Positions 1-8,034 of a DNA stretch of 64,000 bases are shown here, piece by piece. The notes beneath the pieces were generated by a model. It searched no databases. It was not told where the DNA came from and worked only from the letters and a program-made list of their open reading frames with translations. Origin of the DNA: CBDFLD01 sp965249005 (GTDB lineage Bacteria; Acidobacteriota; UBA6911); NCBI GenBank assembly GCA_965249005.1, contig CBDFLD010000023.1, positions 930,001-994,000 on the forward strand. Direction: 5' to 3'. The position numbers and the translations under genes are program-made. Numbering within the stretch: the first letter of the stretch is position 1; each line of letters starts with the position of its first letter.

Positions 1-348
1 CCGGCTGCGAAATCTTTTCAGTAATTTGGGCAATATATAGATGCACACGGTCATCCCCCCCCCCAGCCGAATGCGACCACGATGGAGCTGATGGGTTTCC
101 GAGATTTGCCAGACGACATCTTGCAGATCTCGAATCAGCCGGTTAGCCGACTTGAGCAACTCTTCGCCCGCCTGGGTCAGGGTGACCTTGCGTCCCCTAC
201 GGTTGAGCAGTACCCCGCCAAGCTCCTCTTCCAGAAGCTTGATCTGGCGGCTGATCGCGGACTGCGAAACGTGCATCCGTTCGCCTGCGCGCGTAAAACT
301 TCCCTCCAAGGCGACTGATTGAAACATTTCGAGCTGACGAATATGCAC
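1..348 (-). CDS. LysR-family transcriptional regulator (N-terminal part, cut by window edge)
   Basis: Reading the minus strand from a GTG at 348 gives 116 codons that run off the window. The start has a GGGAGA ribosome site five bases upstream. The translation opens VHIRQLEMFQSVALEGSFTR and continues with a winged helix-turn-helix (MHVSQSAISRQI, about residues 29-40; then KLLEEELGG). It is followed by the LysR linker helix and the first strand of the effector domain (RGRIRLGGGMTVCIY). The ligand-binding domain is missing because the window ends. A run of ten G on the coding strand encodes the GGG of this strand and keeps the frame. The gene diverges from an RND efflux operon, which is a common arrangement for a LysR regulator and its target, so control of that operon is the simplest inference. 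The effector is unknown. Confidence 0.85.
   Translation of the reverse strand, partial: MHIRQLEMFQSVALEGSFTRAGERMHVSQSAISRQIKLLEEELGGVLLNRRGRKVTLTQAGEELLKSANRLIRDLQDVVWQISETHQLHRGRIRLGGGMTVCIYILPKLLKRFRSR
55..64. repeat. C10 homopolymer inside the LysR gene
   Basis: Ten consecutive C on the plus strand (G on the coding strand) fall inside the LysR reading frame and supply its Gly-Gly-Gly codons. At this length the frame is intact. A change of one base would truncate the regulator. Confidence 0.9.
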
Positions 349-410
349 CGTTCTCCCATTGGCGCGGCCAAGCGCCGAGTCGTGACCGAGGCGATGATAT
401 AACAATAATG

Positions 411-445
411 CATGAGTTTTAAATGTTGATTCGAATTTACTCATG
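411..445. promoter_or_regulatory. Inverted repeat, possible LysR operator
   Basis: CATGAGT at 411-417 and ACTCATG at 439-445 are perfect inverted copies separated by 21 bases. They sit about 60 bases upstream of the LysR start codon, in the AT-rich part of the divergent region, where an autoregulatory LysR site would be expected. The arms are short and such pairs occur by chance, so this is only a candidate. Confidence 0.25.
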
Positions 446-451
446 ACCCGA

Positions 452-464
452 CCCCCCCCCCCCC
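452..464. repeat. C13 homopolymer in the divergent promoter region
   Basis: Thirteen consecutive C between the LysR gene and the efflux operon. It is the longest mononucleotide run I noticed in the window. Tracts like this change length readily during replication and are also a common place for sequencing error. Confidence 0.9.
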
Positions 465-709
465 GCGTTCGCGCCATGTTTCCCGCAGGCTTCCTCGAAA
501 CAAAGGCGACGGACAAGCGTAAGTTTAGGATGTTCTTTGGATTGCAGTTCGTCTAAGATGTTGTTAGATGGCGAGATGTCCTATGAAACCTACTGTTCCG
601 TGGCGAGCGACCCATGAGCGAAAGCTACGGGGCGAGGAAGACTCTACCGCAACGCTGTCCTGACGAGACTCATCCGCATTCGCTCTTCGTCGCTACGAAG
701 TTGACTCAT

Positions 710-1948
710 ATGAAAAAAGCCATTGTCTTGTTCGTTCTACTTCTATCGGTTGGCACCGTTGCTTTCCTGGCCTACGAGGCTTATCAGGCCAGCGCGGATT
801 CTGGCGCCGGCATGACCGGCGGGGGGCGGCTGGGCATGGGCACCACGCAATCAGCGATGATTCCTCTCGTGAGTTCGTCCGTTGCGACCGAGGATACCCT
901 CCAGGACAAGGTGCAATTGGTCGGCAGCCTGAAGCCTATTGCCCGCGTTCAGATCATGTCCAAGATTGCCGGCAGGGTCGAGGAAGTGATCGTAGACGTG
1001 GGAGACTCCGTGAGAGCCGGTCAGCTCGTTGCCAGGGTGGAGGACCGCGAGATTCTACAGGAAATCGAACAGGGGGAGGCTACCCTGGCGGTTGCGGCAG
1101 CGTCGATTCACCAAAGGGAAGCAGAGCTCGCCAACCTGACGCGACAGGTGGAAAGGTATCGGGAACTACACGAACAGGCCTTGATCTCTAAGCAGGATCT
1201 GGAAGATCTCATGACACGGGAGCAATCCGCCAAGGCATTGCTCGAGCTGAGCCGAGCACAATTGAGACAGGCCGAAGCGAACGTGAACCAGTTTCGAATA
1301 AGCCTCGACAACACTCGTAGCTACTCCCCTCTTGATGGATTCGTGGCCCAGAGGTTTCTTCACCCTGGAGCTTTGGTCACGGCGAACACACCGATTCTCG
1401 ATCTGGTGGATCTGCGAACCTTGAGAATGGTGATCAATGTGGTCGAACGCGATATTGTCCGGGTCCGACGTGGTGTGAAAGCAAATATTTTGGTAGATGC
1501 ATTCCCTGGTCGCGTTTTTTCCGGCAAGGTGCTGAGGGTTTCGCCGGTTCTGGACCCTGCCACCCGCACCGGGGAAGTCGAGATCCACGTTCCTAATTTG
1601 AATCTAGATCTTCGTGCCGAGATGTTCGCCCGGGTAACGCTAAACCTCGGCGATCAACAGAAGGGGATCTTGGTTCCCCGGGATGCCTTGGTCTACGAGG
1701 GTGATCAGAGCGGGGTCTTTGTCATCGAGCAAGGGGTAGCTCGATTTCGCCCCGTGGAGCTGGGATTGATGCTACAAACCACGGTCCAAGTCATTCGAGG
1801 TCTCCGGCCCGGGGAGGCGGTGGTCACGATGGGATCGTCGCTCCTGAAGGATGGAGACCAGGTAAGACTGAAAGAGGCCGCGCCCTCGGCGACCGAGGGA
1901 CGGAAGAGGGAAGGGCTGCTTCCACCGGTTGCCAGAACCGGAAGTTGA
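710..1948 (+). CDS. RND efflux periplasmic adaptor subunit (membrane fusion protein)
   Basis: A 412-residue adaptor linking an inner-membrane RND pump to an outer-membrane channel. The ATG at 710 is chosen because it begins a short basic N-terminus and a hydrophobic signal-anchor (about residues 4-22, MKKAIVLFVLLLSVGTVAF). The longer frame from 614 lacks one. Next come a biotinyl-lipoyl half-motif (KIAGRVEEVIVDVGDSVRAG, about 85-105), a long coiled-coil hairpin rich in Glu, Arg and Gln (about 110-200), the returning half-motif (YSPLDGFVAQRF), a beta-barrel and a membrane-proximal domain. It lies 18 bases upstream of the permease and is surely co-transcribed with it. No outer-membrane TolC-type gene is visible, so the pump probably shares a channel encoded elsewhere. 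Substrate cannot be read from sequence. Confidence 0.9.
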   Translation: MKKAIVLFVLLLSVGTVAFLAYEAYQASADSGAGMTGGGRLGMGTTQSAMIPLVSSSVATEDTLQDKVQLVGSLKPIARVQIMSKIAGRVEEVIVDVGDSVRAGQLVARVEDREILQEIEQGEATLAVAAASIHQREAELANLTRQVERYRELHEQALISKQDLEDLMTREQSAKALLELSRAQLRQAEANVNQFRISLDNTRSYSPLDGFVAQRFLHPGALVTANTPILDLVDLRTLRMVINVVERDIVRVRRGVKANILVDAFPGRVFSGKVLRVSPVLDPATRTGEVEIHVPNLNLDLRAEMFARVTLNLGDQQKGILVPRDALVYEGDQSGVFVIEQGVARFRPVELGLMLQTTVQVIRGLRPGEAVVTMGSSLLKDGDQVRLKEAAPSATEGRKREGLLPPVARTGS

Positions 1949-1966
1949 ATTTGCTAGGGTACTAAT

Positions 1967-4900
1967 ATGAGCCTATCCGGTGCCGCCATTGGTCGTCCCA
2001 TCACGACCTATATTGCCTGTGCCGTGGCTATTCTGCTGGGGGCCATCTCGTTTTACCTTCTCCCGGTAGATCTCATGCCCGAAACCGAATATCCCAGCCT
2101 GACGGTGCGGACTGACTATGAAGGGGTGGGGCCCGAAGAGATCGAGACGATCATCACGAGGCCCATTGAGCGGGCCGTCGCCTCCGCTCCGGGAGTCGAT
2201 CGGGTAACCTCCGAATCGAGTGAAGGGAGGAGCGAGGTAAGGATCTACTTCGACTGGGGAGAGAATCTTGACGAGGCCGCGAACGAGGTTCGAGTCAGGC
2301 TCGATAGAATGCGCGGCCAGTTACCGCCTGAAGTGGATACCCCCAGGATGTACAAGTACGACATATCGACCTTCCCGATCATGTTTTTGGGGCTTTCCGG
2401 AGACATGGACCCGAGAAACCTGCGCCGCTTTGCCGAGGAAGAGATCCAGTATCGATTGGAACGAATTCCGGGTGTGGCGGCCGTCGATATTCGAGGCGGG
2501 TTGAAACGGGAGATTCACATCGACCTCGATCTCGAAAAAGCCCGTGCCCTGGATTTGTCCATGTCCCAAGTCGTCGACGCAGTCCGGGCCGAGAACATGA
2601 ATCTTCCGGTCGGGCCGGTCTATGAAGGCAACTTCGAGGTTCTGTTGCGCACCCAGGGAGAATTTCAAAACATGGACCAGATTCGCAATCTGGTTATTGC
2701 GATTCGCAACGGCGTCCCTGTCTATGTCAAAGATGTGGCCTACGTCAGCGACTCCTTTGAAGAAGTGCGCGGGGTAGTTCGGATCGACGGGAAACCTGGA
2801 ATTCGACTCTATCTGCAAAAACAGTCGGGAGCCAACACGGTGGACGTTGCAAATCGGGTCAACGAGGAAATGGAGCGGATCAACCGCGAGATCCCGGGCG
2901 TCCAGTTATTCAATACGATGGATAGCTCCCGCTTCATTCGTAGTGCGATCAACAACGTGCGCCAGTCGGTAGTCTATGGTTCTGTCTTGGCGGTCTTGAT
3001 CCTGTTTATCTTCCTCCGCAATACTTCCAGCACATTGATCGTCGCCACCTCCATTCCTGTTTCGGTCATGGCTACATTCACCTTGATCTATTACAACGAC
3101 TTCACCTTGAATACGATGACCTTTGGCGCTCTGGCGCTCGGGGTCGGCATGCTGGTCGACAACGCCATCGTGGTGCTCGAAAATATCTTCCGGCATCGAG
3201 AGGCCGGCAAGGGCCGCCGCGAAGCTGCACTCGAGGGAACGCGGGAAGTGGCAACGGCCATCTCGGCTTCGACTCTAACGACCATGGCGGTATTCATCCC
3301 TTTGATTTTCCTTACCGGCATGGCGGGGATCATGTTCAAGCAGCTCTCGATGGTTGTCGCATTCTCTTTGATCTGCTCGCTTCTGATGGCCTTGACGCTG
3401 ATCCCGGTTCTGTGCTCGAAGTATCTGCGCGTCCGTCCCGCGTCGGAAGCCGATCACCCAGTGCTTCATGGCATCGCGACCTCTGGACAACGCTTCCTCG
3501 ATCAGTTGGATGAGAACTATCAGGGGATCGTTTCCTGGGCGCTGGATCACAAGTTGGTCATCGTCGGAAGTGCGGCTTTGCTCGTGGCCGGTACAGCATT
3601 TCTCGTTCCGCTCATCGGAGTGGAGCTGATGCCGGAGACGGACGAGGGCGAAGTGCGAGTCTATCTCGAGATGCCCACCGGGACTCGATACGAGGTAACA
3701 GACGAGGTTTCGAGGCATATAGAGGAGATCATTTCCGAGGCTGTGCCCGAAATCGAGCATATGATGACTGAGATCGGTGGAACGGGAAGTTGGAGTCGAA
3801 GCGGCACCTATCTTTCCAGTATCCGGATCACTCTCAAGGACAAAGCGGAACGAACGCGGTCCAGCCAGGAGATTTCCGCCGAGATCCGCAAGCGAGTTCC
3901 TGCGATGCCAGGGGTACTGCTGAGAATCCGCCCCGGTGGCGGAATGTTCTTCATGCGGATGGGCCGCTCTTCCGAGGACGATCGATTGACCGTCGAAGTC
4001 CGAGGTCACGATATGGAGAAGAGCCGGCAGGTAGCCATGCAGGTCAAGGAAATGATGGAACGCGTTGCAGGCGTCACGGACGCGCAGATGAGCCGTCGGG
4101 CCGGGGTGCCCGAAATGCTGGTCCATGTCGACCGCGAAAAGGCATACACGATGGGGCTGTCGGTTTCGCGCACTGCCGACACTCTTCGAACCGCGGTGGG
4201 TGGGGCTCGCGCTTCGATGTTTCGTGAGGACGGCGAAGAGTTCGAGATAATAGTCCGGCTTCAGCCGAGAGACCGCCACAGCATGAATCAGGTGAACCAA
4301 GTTCCGGTTTGGGCCCCCGTGGGTCGGACACTCCCGGTGGGGAGTATCATCGAGACCGAGCGTGTCGAAGGACCCGTCGAGATCGAACGTCGCGATCAGG
4401 AACGATACATGGTTGTGAGTGCGAACATCGCAGGTCGTGACATGGGTAGTGTCGCCAACGACATAACGGAAGGATTTCGGGCGCTCGACATCCCTCGTGG
4501 TATTTATGTGTTACTGGGGGGTGAACTGGAGGAGCAAGAGAAGTCCTTTAACGAGCTCCTCTTCTGCCTGATCCTGGCGATCGTGCTGGTATATGCCGTG
4601 ATGGCTGCTCAATTCGAGTCCTTTCGAGATCCCTTGATCATTATGTTCTCGATTCCGCTTGCCGGGATCGGCATCTGCTTGATGCTGTTTCTCACCGGTA
4701 CGACATTCAACATTCAAGGTTTCATCGGAATGATCATGCTTGCCGGGATCGTGGTCAACAACGCGATCGTGCTCGTGGATTACACCAATCTGCTGAGACG
4801 GGAGTACGGCCACCCGTTGAGGGAAGCGATCGAGTTGGCCGGCAGGCGCCGGTTGCGTCCTATCTTGATGACCACGCTGACGACCGTTTTGGGGTTGACC

Positions 4901-5083
4901 CCGATGGCCCTCGGCTTTGGAGACGGGGCGGAGGTCCAGTCCCCCATGGCCCGGGTCGTGATCGGCGGTTTGCTCACTTCGACGCTGATCACCTTGGTCT
5001 TCATTCCCGTGATGTATCATATTTTTGAGCGCTTCGGAGAACGGCACCCCTCCTCCTCGACTCCTTCGCTGGAGACGGCTTGA
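1967..5083 (+). CDS. RND-family efflux permease (AcrB/HAE-type)
   Basis: A 1038-residue inner-membrane proton-driven transporter of normal length for the family. It has the duplicated RND architecture: a first membrane helix near residues 12-32, a large periplasmic porter loop, a bundle of helices (about 335-540), a second loop, and a C-terminal bundle (about 865-1025). The proton-relay segment in the first bundle reads GMLVDNAIVVLENI (about 393-406). The matching segment in the second bundle reads GIVVNNAIVLVDY. The AcrB-type second Asp and the Lys are therefore both Asn, while one Asp is kept. The stop codon overlaps the region where hemE translation begins, which suggests coupling. Upstream is the adaptor; together they form a drug or metabolite exporter whose substrate is unknown. 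Confidence 0.92.
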   Translation: MSLSGAAIGRPITTYIACAVAILLGAISFYLLPVDLMPETEYPSLTVRTDYEGVGPEEIETIITRPIERAVASAPGVDRVTSESSEGRSEVRIYFDWGENLDEAANEVRVRLDRMRGQLPPEVDTPRMYKYDISTFPIMFLGLSGDMDPRNLRRFAEEEIQYRLERIPGVAAVDIRGGLKREIHIDLDLEKARALDLSMSQVVDAVRAENMNLPVGPVYEGNFEVLLRTQGEFQNMDQIRNLVIAIRNGVPVYVKDVAYVSDSFEEVRGVVRIDGKPGIRLYLQKQSGANTVDVANRVNEEMERINREIPGVQLFNTMDSSRFIRSAINNVRQSVVYGSVLAVLILFIFLRNTSSTLIVATSIPVSVMATFTLIYYNDFTLNTMTFGALALGVGMLVDNAIVVLENIFRHREAGKGRREAALEGTREVATAISASTLTTMAVFIPLIFLTGMAGIMFKQLSMVVAFSLICSLLMALTLIPVLCSKYLRVRPASEADHPVLHGIATSGQRFLDQLDENYQGIVSWALDHKLVIVGSAALLVAGTAFLVPLIGVELMPETDEGEVRVYLEMPTGTRYEVTDEVSRHIEEIISEAVPEIEHMMTEIGGTGSWSRSGTYLSSIRITLKDKAERTRSSQEISAEIRKRVPAMPGVLLRIRPGGGMFFMRMGRSSEDDRLTVEVRGHDMEKSRQVAMQVKEMMERVAGVTDAQMSRRAGVPEMLVHVDREKAYTMGLSVSRTADTLRTAVGGARASMFREDGEEFEIIVRLQPRDRHSMNQVNQVPVWAPVGRTLPVGSIIETERVEGPVEIERRDQERYMVVSANIAGRDMGSVANDITEGFRALDIPRGIYVLLGGELEEQEKSFNELLFCLILAIVLVYAVMAAQFESFRDPLIIMFSIPLAGIGICLMLFLTGTTFNIQGFIGMIMLAGIVVNNAIVLVDYTNLLRREYGHPLREAIELAGRRRLRPILMTTLTTVLGLTPMALGFGDGAEVQSPMARVVIGGLLTSTLITLVFIPVMYHIFERFGERHPSSSTPSLETA

Positions 5084-5106
5084 CTGGCCGGAAGGAGACC
5101 CGCTTC

Positions 5107-6162
5107 TTGCACAACGAAATTCCGCAAAATACGACGGCGTCGACTCGATTCATGCAAGCTTGCCGGCGGGAAAGCGTGGATTGCACTCCCGTCTGGTTTA
5201 TGAGACAGGCTGGAAGGTACATGCCGGAGTACAGGCGGGTACGCGAACGACATGGCCTGTTGGAGATGTTCAAGACTCCCGAGATTTCAGCTGAGATCAC
5301 GCTGCAGCCAGTCAGGGCCCTACCTATCGATGCGGCGATCATTTTTGCCGACATCCTGCTTCCGCTGGAGGCAATGGGGTTGGAACTCGACTTCGTCGAG
5401 GGAAAGGGGCCGGTGATTCAAAATCCGGTACGTACCCTCGAGGCAGCCAGGGCGCTCCGGACCAGTGAAACAGAAGAGCGGTTGGACTATGTCATGAGTA
5501 GCCTGCGTCTGGTCCGATCCGAGCTATCCGGGAAAATTCCGCTGATCGGTTTTGGAGGGGCGCCTTTTACCCTTGCCAGCTATATGGTTGAGGGTGGAGC
5601 ATCGCGGGATCAGCTACGCACCAAGAAGTTGATGTATGGCGCTCCGGAGCTATGGCACGAAATCATGCGCACCCTCAGCAAGGTGCTGATACAGTATCTT
5701 ACGTCGCAGGTTCGGGCCGGGGCCGAGGTGATCCAGCTCTTTGACTCCTGGGTGGGATGCCTGGGGCCATCGGACTATCACGAGTATGTTTTACCCTATT
5801 CGAAGGCGATCTTCGACGGGTTGGAGGGGGAAGGAATTCCCACGATTCACTTTGGAACCGGGACCGGAGATCTGCTACCTCTAATGAGAGAAGCGGGCGG
5901 CACCGTTGTGGGAGTCGATTGGCGAACACCTCTTGATCAAGCCTGGGCTCGCTTGGGTTCGGAGGTAGGGATTCAAGGAAACCTGGACCCCATCACCCTC
6001 ATGGCGCCGTGGCCCGTCCTGAAGGCTCGTGCTGCGGAGGTACTGGACCGCGCGGATGGAAAAGCCGGCCATATCTTCAACTTGGGTCACGGGATTCTCC
6101 CGCAAACTCCAGTCGATGCCGTCAAGGCCCTGGCAGACTTTGTTCACGAACATACGAGCTGA
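5107..6162 (+). CDS. hemE: Uroporphyrinogen decarboxylase
   Basis: Decarboxylates the four acetate side chains of uroporphyrinogen III to give coproporphyrinogen III in heme synthesis, in the cytosol. The signature near the N-terminus, PVWFMRQAGRYMPEYR, is the phosphate- and substrate-binding motif of the family. GFGGAPFTLASYM and FDSWVGCLGPSDY are further conserved blocks. I prefer the TTG at 5107 because AAGGAG lies nine bases upstream; this gives 351 residues, the usual size. A TTG at 5080 is also in frame and overlaps the permease stop codon, and an ATG at 5152 would remove conserved residues. The gene is directly downstream of the RND permease and ends convergent to pfkA. Its place in an efflux operon is unusual. 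Confidence 0.92.
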   Translation: MHNEIPQNTTASTRFMQACRRESVDCTPVWFMRQAGRYMPEYRRVRERHGLLEMFKTPEISAEITLQPVRALPIDAAIIFADILLPLEAMGLELDFVEGKGPVIQNPVRTLEAARALRTSETEERLDYVMSSLRLVRSELSGKIPLIGFGGAPFTLASYMVEGGASRDQLRTKKLMYGAPELWHEIMRTLSKVLIQYLTSQVRAGAEVIQLFDSWVGCLGPSDYHEYVLPYSKAIFDGLEGEGIPTIHFGTGTGDLLPLMREAGGTVVGVDWRTPLDQAWARLGSEVGIQGNLDPITLMAPWPVLKARAAEVLDRADGKAGHIFNLGHGILPQTPVDAVKALADFVHEHTS

Positions 6163-6194
6163 AACGTGCTTCGTACCGGAATTCAAAGCACGTT
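6163..6194. terminator. Convergent hairpin between hemE and the phosphofructokinase gene
   Basis: AACGTGCTT (6163-6171) and AAGCACGTT (6186-6194) form a perfect nine-base stem with a 14-base loop right after the hemE stop. The distal arm encodes the last codons of the convergent phosphofructokinase gene. The position suits a shared bidirectional terminator, although there is no clear T-tract. Confidence 0.45.
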
Positions 6195-7319
6195 CCAGCC
6201 GATAGACGTCTCCCGACGTGCACGCAGCCTGTCTGTGTCGTACAGAAGATCGACGTCCAGTGTTCGCGTGGTTCCGTCGATGGCGGTCAAGGGTACTTCG
6301 CTGACGCGCCCGCCACGCACTCCCACCATCTTTCCGAATTGCTTTCGCAGGATCAAGTCCACTGCGGAAATCCCGAAATAACAACCCATCTTCACGTCAA
6401 AAGATGTCGGGTTGCCGCCCCGCTGGAGGTAGCCGAGCTTCTCCGAGAATGTGTCCAAACCGGTTTTCTCCTCGATCTGATCCGCCAAGAGTTCGCCGAT
6501 GCCCCCAAGATGAATATGGCCGAACGCATCGACCTTCTGTCTTCGAGCCACGATTTCACCCCCTTCTTCCGTGGCTCCTTCCGCCACCACGACGAGTGTG
6601 TAGCGGGAGTTGAGTTTTTTTCGCTCATCGATCATCTCGACGAGTGTGGCAAGGCGGAACGGATACTCTGGAATCAAAGTGAAGTGGGCGCTGGTTACGA
6701 TCCCACCCTGGAAGGCAAGAAAGCCGGAGTGGCGTCCCATGACCTCCACGACGGCCGTCTTTTGATGGGACCCGGCCACCGTGCGCGCGTGGTCGATCAA
6801 GATCTTGATGTTGTTGACGGCGGTATCGAAACCAAGCGAATACTCGGTCCCGGGAAGATCCAGGTCGATCGTCTTGGGAATCCCCACAACCGGGACGCCA
6901 TATTGCGTATGGAGCTTGTTGGCCACCCCGAGCGTATCCTCTCCCCCCAGGGCGATGAGACCATCGAGGCCGAGTGCCTCGATGTTGCCGGCCACTGTGG
7001 CGCTCTCATCGACAGTATTGCCTTGCGAATCTCGCACTTTGAAGGGATTGGTTCGCGTGGTCCCGATCGCGGTGCCTCCGTCGCGGTCGATCTTTCGGAC
7101 GAGGTAAGCGTTGAGCGGCGTCACGTAGTGCTTGTCGTCCATTCCCAGGGCGGGATCGAGCTTCAACAGGCCTTCCCATCCTTCCCTTACTGCGATCACC
7201 TCGATCTCGGACTTGGCTCGCCCGCTTGCATATTGGTCGATAGCGCCGTAGACCACCCACTTGATGGCGGAATTGAGGCCGGCGCAATCGCCGCCTCCCG
7301 TGAGTATCCCCACTCTCAT
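6183..7319 (-). CDS. pfkA: 6-phosphofructokinase, residues predict the PPi-dependent type
   Basis: Phosphorylates fructose 6-phosphate to fructose 1,6-bisphosphate in glycolysis; 378 residues. The ATG at 7319 is chosen because GGGGGAAG precedes it and the protein then begins MRVGILTGGGDCAGLN, the family N-terminus. The donor-site residues are informative. GGED (125-128) puts Asp128 where E. coli ATP-dependent PfkA has Gly104, and GIPKTIDLD (146-154) puts Lys149 where E. coli has Gly124. That Asp/Lys pair marks pyrophosphate-using enzymes. The catalytic Asp152 is kept, but the usual Asn of the TIDND motif is Leu here. The gene is convergent with hemE. Phosphofructokinase identity is firm; PPi dependence is inferred. 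Confidence 0.88.
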   Translation of the reverse strand: MRVGILTGGGDCAGLNSAIKWVVYGAIDQYASGRAKSEIEVIAVREGWEGLLKLDPALGMDDKHYVTPLNAYLVRKIDRDGGTAIGTTRTNPFKVRDSQGNTVDESATVAGNIEALGLDGLIALGGEDTLGVANKLHTQYGVPVVGIPKTIDLDLPGTEYSLGFDTAVNNIKILIDHARTVAGSHQKTAVVEVMGRHSGFLAFQGGIVTSAHFTLIPEYPFRLATLVEMIDERKKLNSRYTLVVVAEGATEEGGEIVARRQKVDAFGHIHLGGIGELLADQIEEKTGLDTFSEKLGYLQRGGNPTSFDVKMGCYFGISAVDLILRKQFGKMVGVRGGRVSEVPLTAIDGTTRTLDVDLLYDTDRLRARRETSIGWNVL

Positions 7320-7633
7320 TCGCTTCCCCCGGTTCTCCGAGTCTGCAACGCTCCGCTGTGCGAGCTTTCCATTGGTCCGCGTGCCACCCGCCACCCTTCA
7401 TGAATCTGCTACGTCGCTTATTGAGCCGGGCCCGTAATATACCCGATTGCACTGCCCTAGGTGTAGAGCCTGTTTAGAGGAAAATGACTCCAGGATCCAC
7501 GCTAGCAGCCGACCATCTCGACTCGAAGGATCCGTGGAGAGATGAAACTCACACGGGTCGAGGGCGCCCCAATAGCCCTCCTGGCCGCTGGCGGGCGCTT
7601 TTCGCGCTACGGTCGCCCATCCGAAGAGACCTG
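7320..7633. other. Intergenic region upstream of the phosphofructokinase gene
   Basis: These 314 bases lie between two minus-strand genes and should carry the phosphofructokinase promoter. Only shadow reading frames are present. A small GCGC-TTTTC-GCGC hairpin lies near 7596-7608, downstream of the zinc-ribbon gene, but it is too weak to call a terminator. No convincing promoter was found. Confidence 0.5.
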
Positions 7634-7906
7634 TCAGTCCAAGACCACGGTTTGAAGCGACGTTATTTCAATGGTCCTGCGACAGCGTGCGTTTTGGCAG
7701 CGAACGCTGTCATCGATACGGACCCGGTAGTTCCGAGCTTTCGCGAAACGAGCGCGATCCCTCTCATCCGCCCGAGGAGGCAGGGACGATTTCTTGGTGC
7801 GGCGACGCCATCGAATGGGATACTCGTGGGTTTCGCGACACTTCGGACAGTATATGTTGGCAGCCAGGCTTTCATCTTTTTCCTTGAAGAAGTCTCTCTC
7901 TTCCAT
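7634..7906 (-). CDS. Small zinc-ribbon-like hypothetical protein
   Basis: A 90-residue protein starting at the ATG at 7906, with GGAG about ten bases upstream. It contains two paired-cysteine knuckles, CPKC (about residues 20-23) and CQNARC (about 71-76), spaced as in a zinc ribbon and joined by a basic linker. The frame is open further upstream to 8035, but the extra part has no recognisable features and would invade the divergent promoter of the HEAT-repeat gene. I do not recognise a family. A nucleic-acid-binding or structural role is possible from the fold alone. Confidence 0.5.
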   Translation of the reverse strand: MEERDFFKEKDESLAANIYCPKCRETHEYPIRWRRRTKKSSLPPRADERDRARFAKARNYRVRIDDSVRCQNARCRRTIEITSLQTVVLD

Positions 7907-8034
7907 AGAAGCTCGTCTCCTCGATTCGATCCGCGACACCCCTCGAGCCATGTCAACGTCGATGGTCAGGGTAGGCTCGGTGCGCGGAGTATTATATTTC
8001 CATGCCATTTCCTCGTCATGTAGAATGCGACACA

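Larger units (their letters stand above)
349..709. other. Divergent intergenic region between the LysR gene and the efflux operon
   Basis: These 361 bases separate the LysR start from the start of the efflux adaptor. I see no convincing gene. A reading frame upstream of and in frame with the adaptor (from 614) exists but lacks a signal-anchor, whereas the internal ATG at 710 begins a typical one. The region holds a 13-C homopolymer and a 7-base inverted repeat, listed separately, and must contain promoters for both directions. I could not fix -35/-10 boxes with confidence. Confidence 0.6.

Noticed and set aside
3275..4300. A 341-codon minus-strand frame opposite the RND permease.
   Set aside because: It is the shadow of a strongly conserved membrane protein gene and shows only low-complexity Arg/His/Gln composition.
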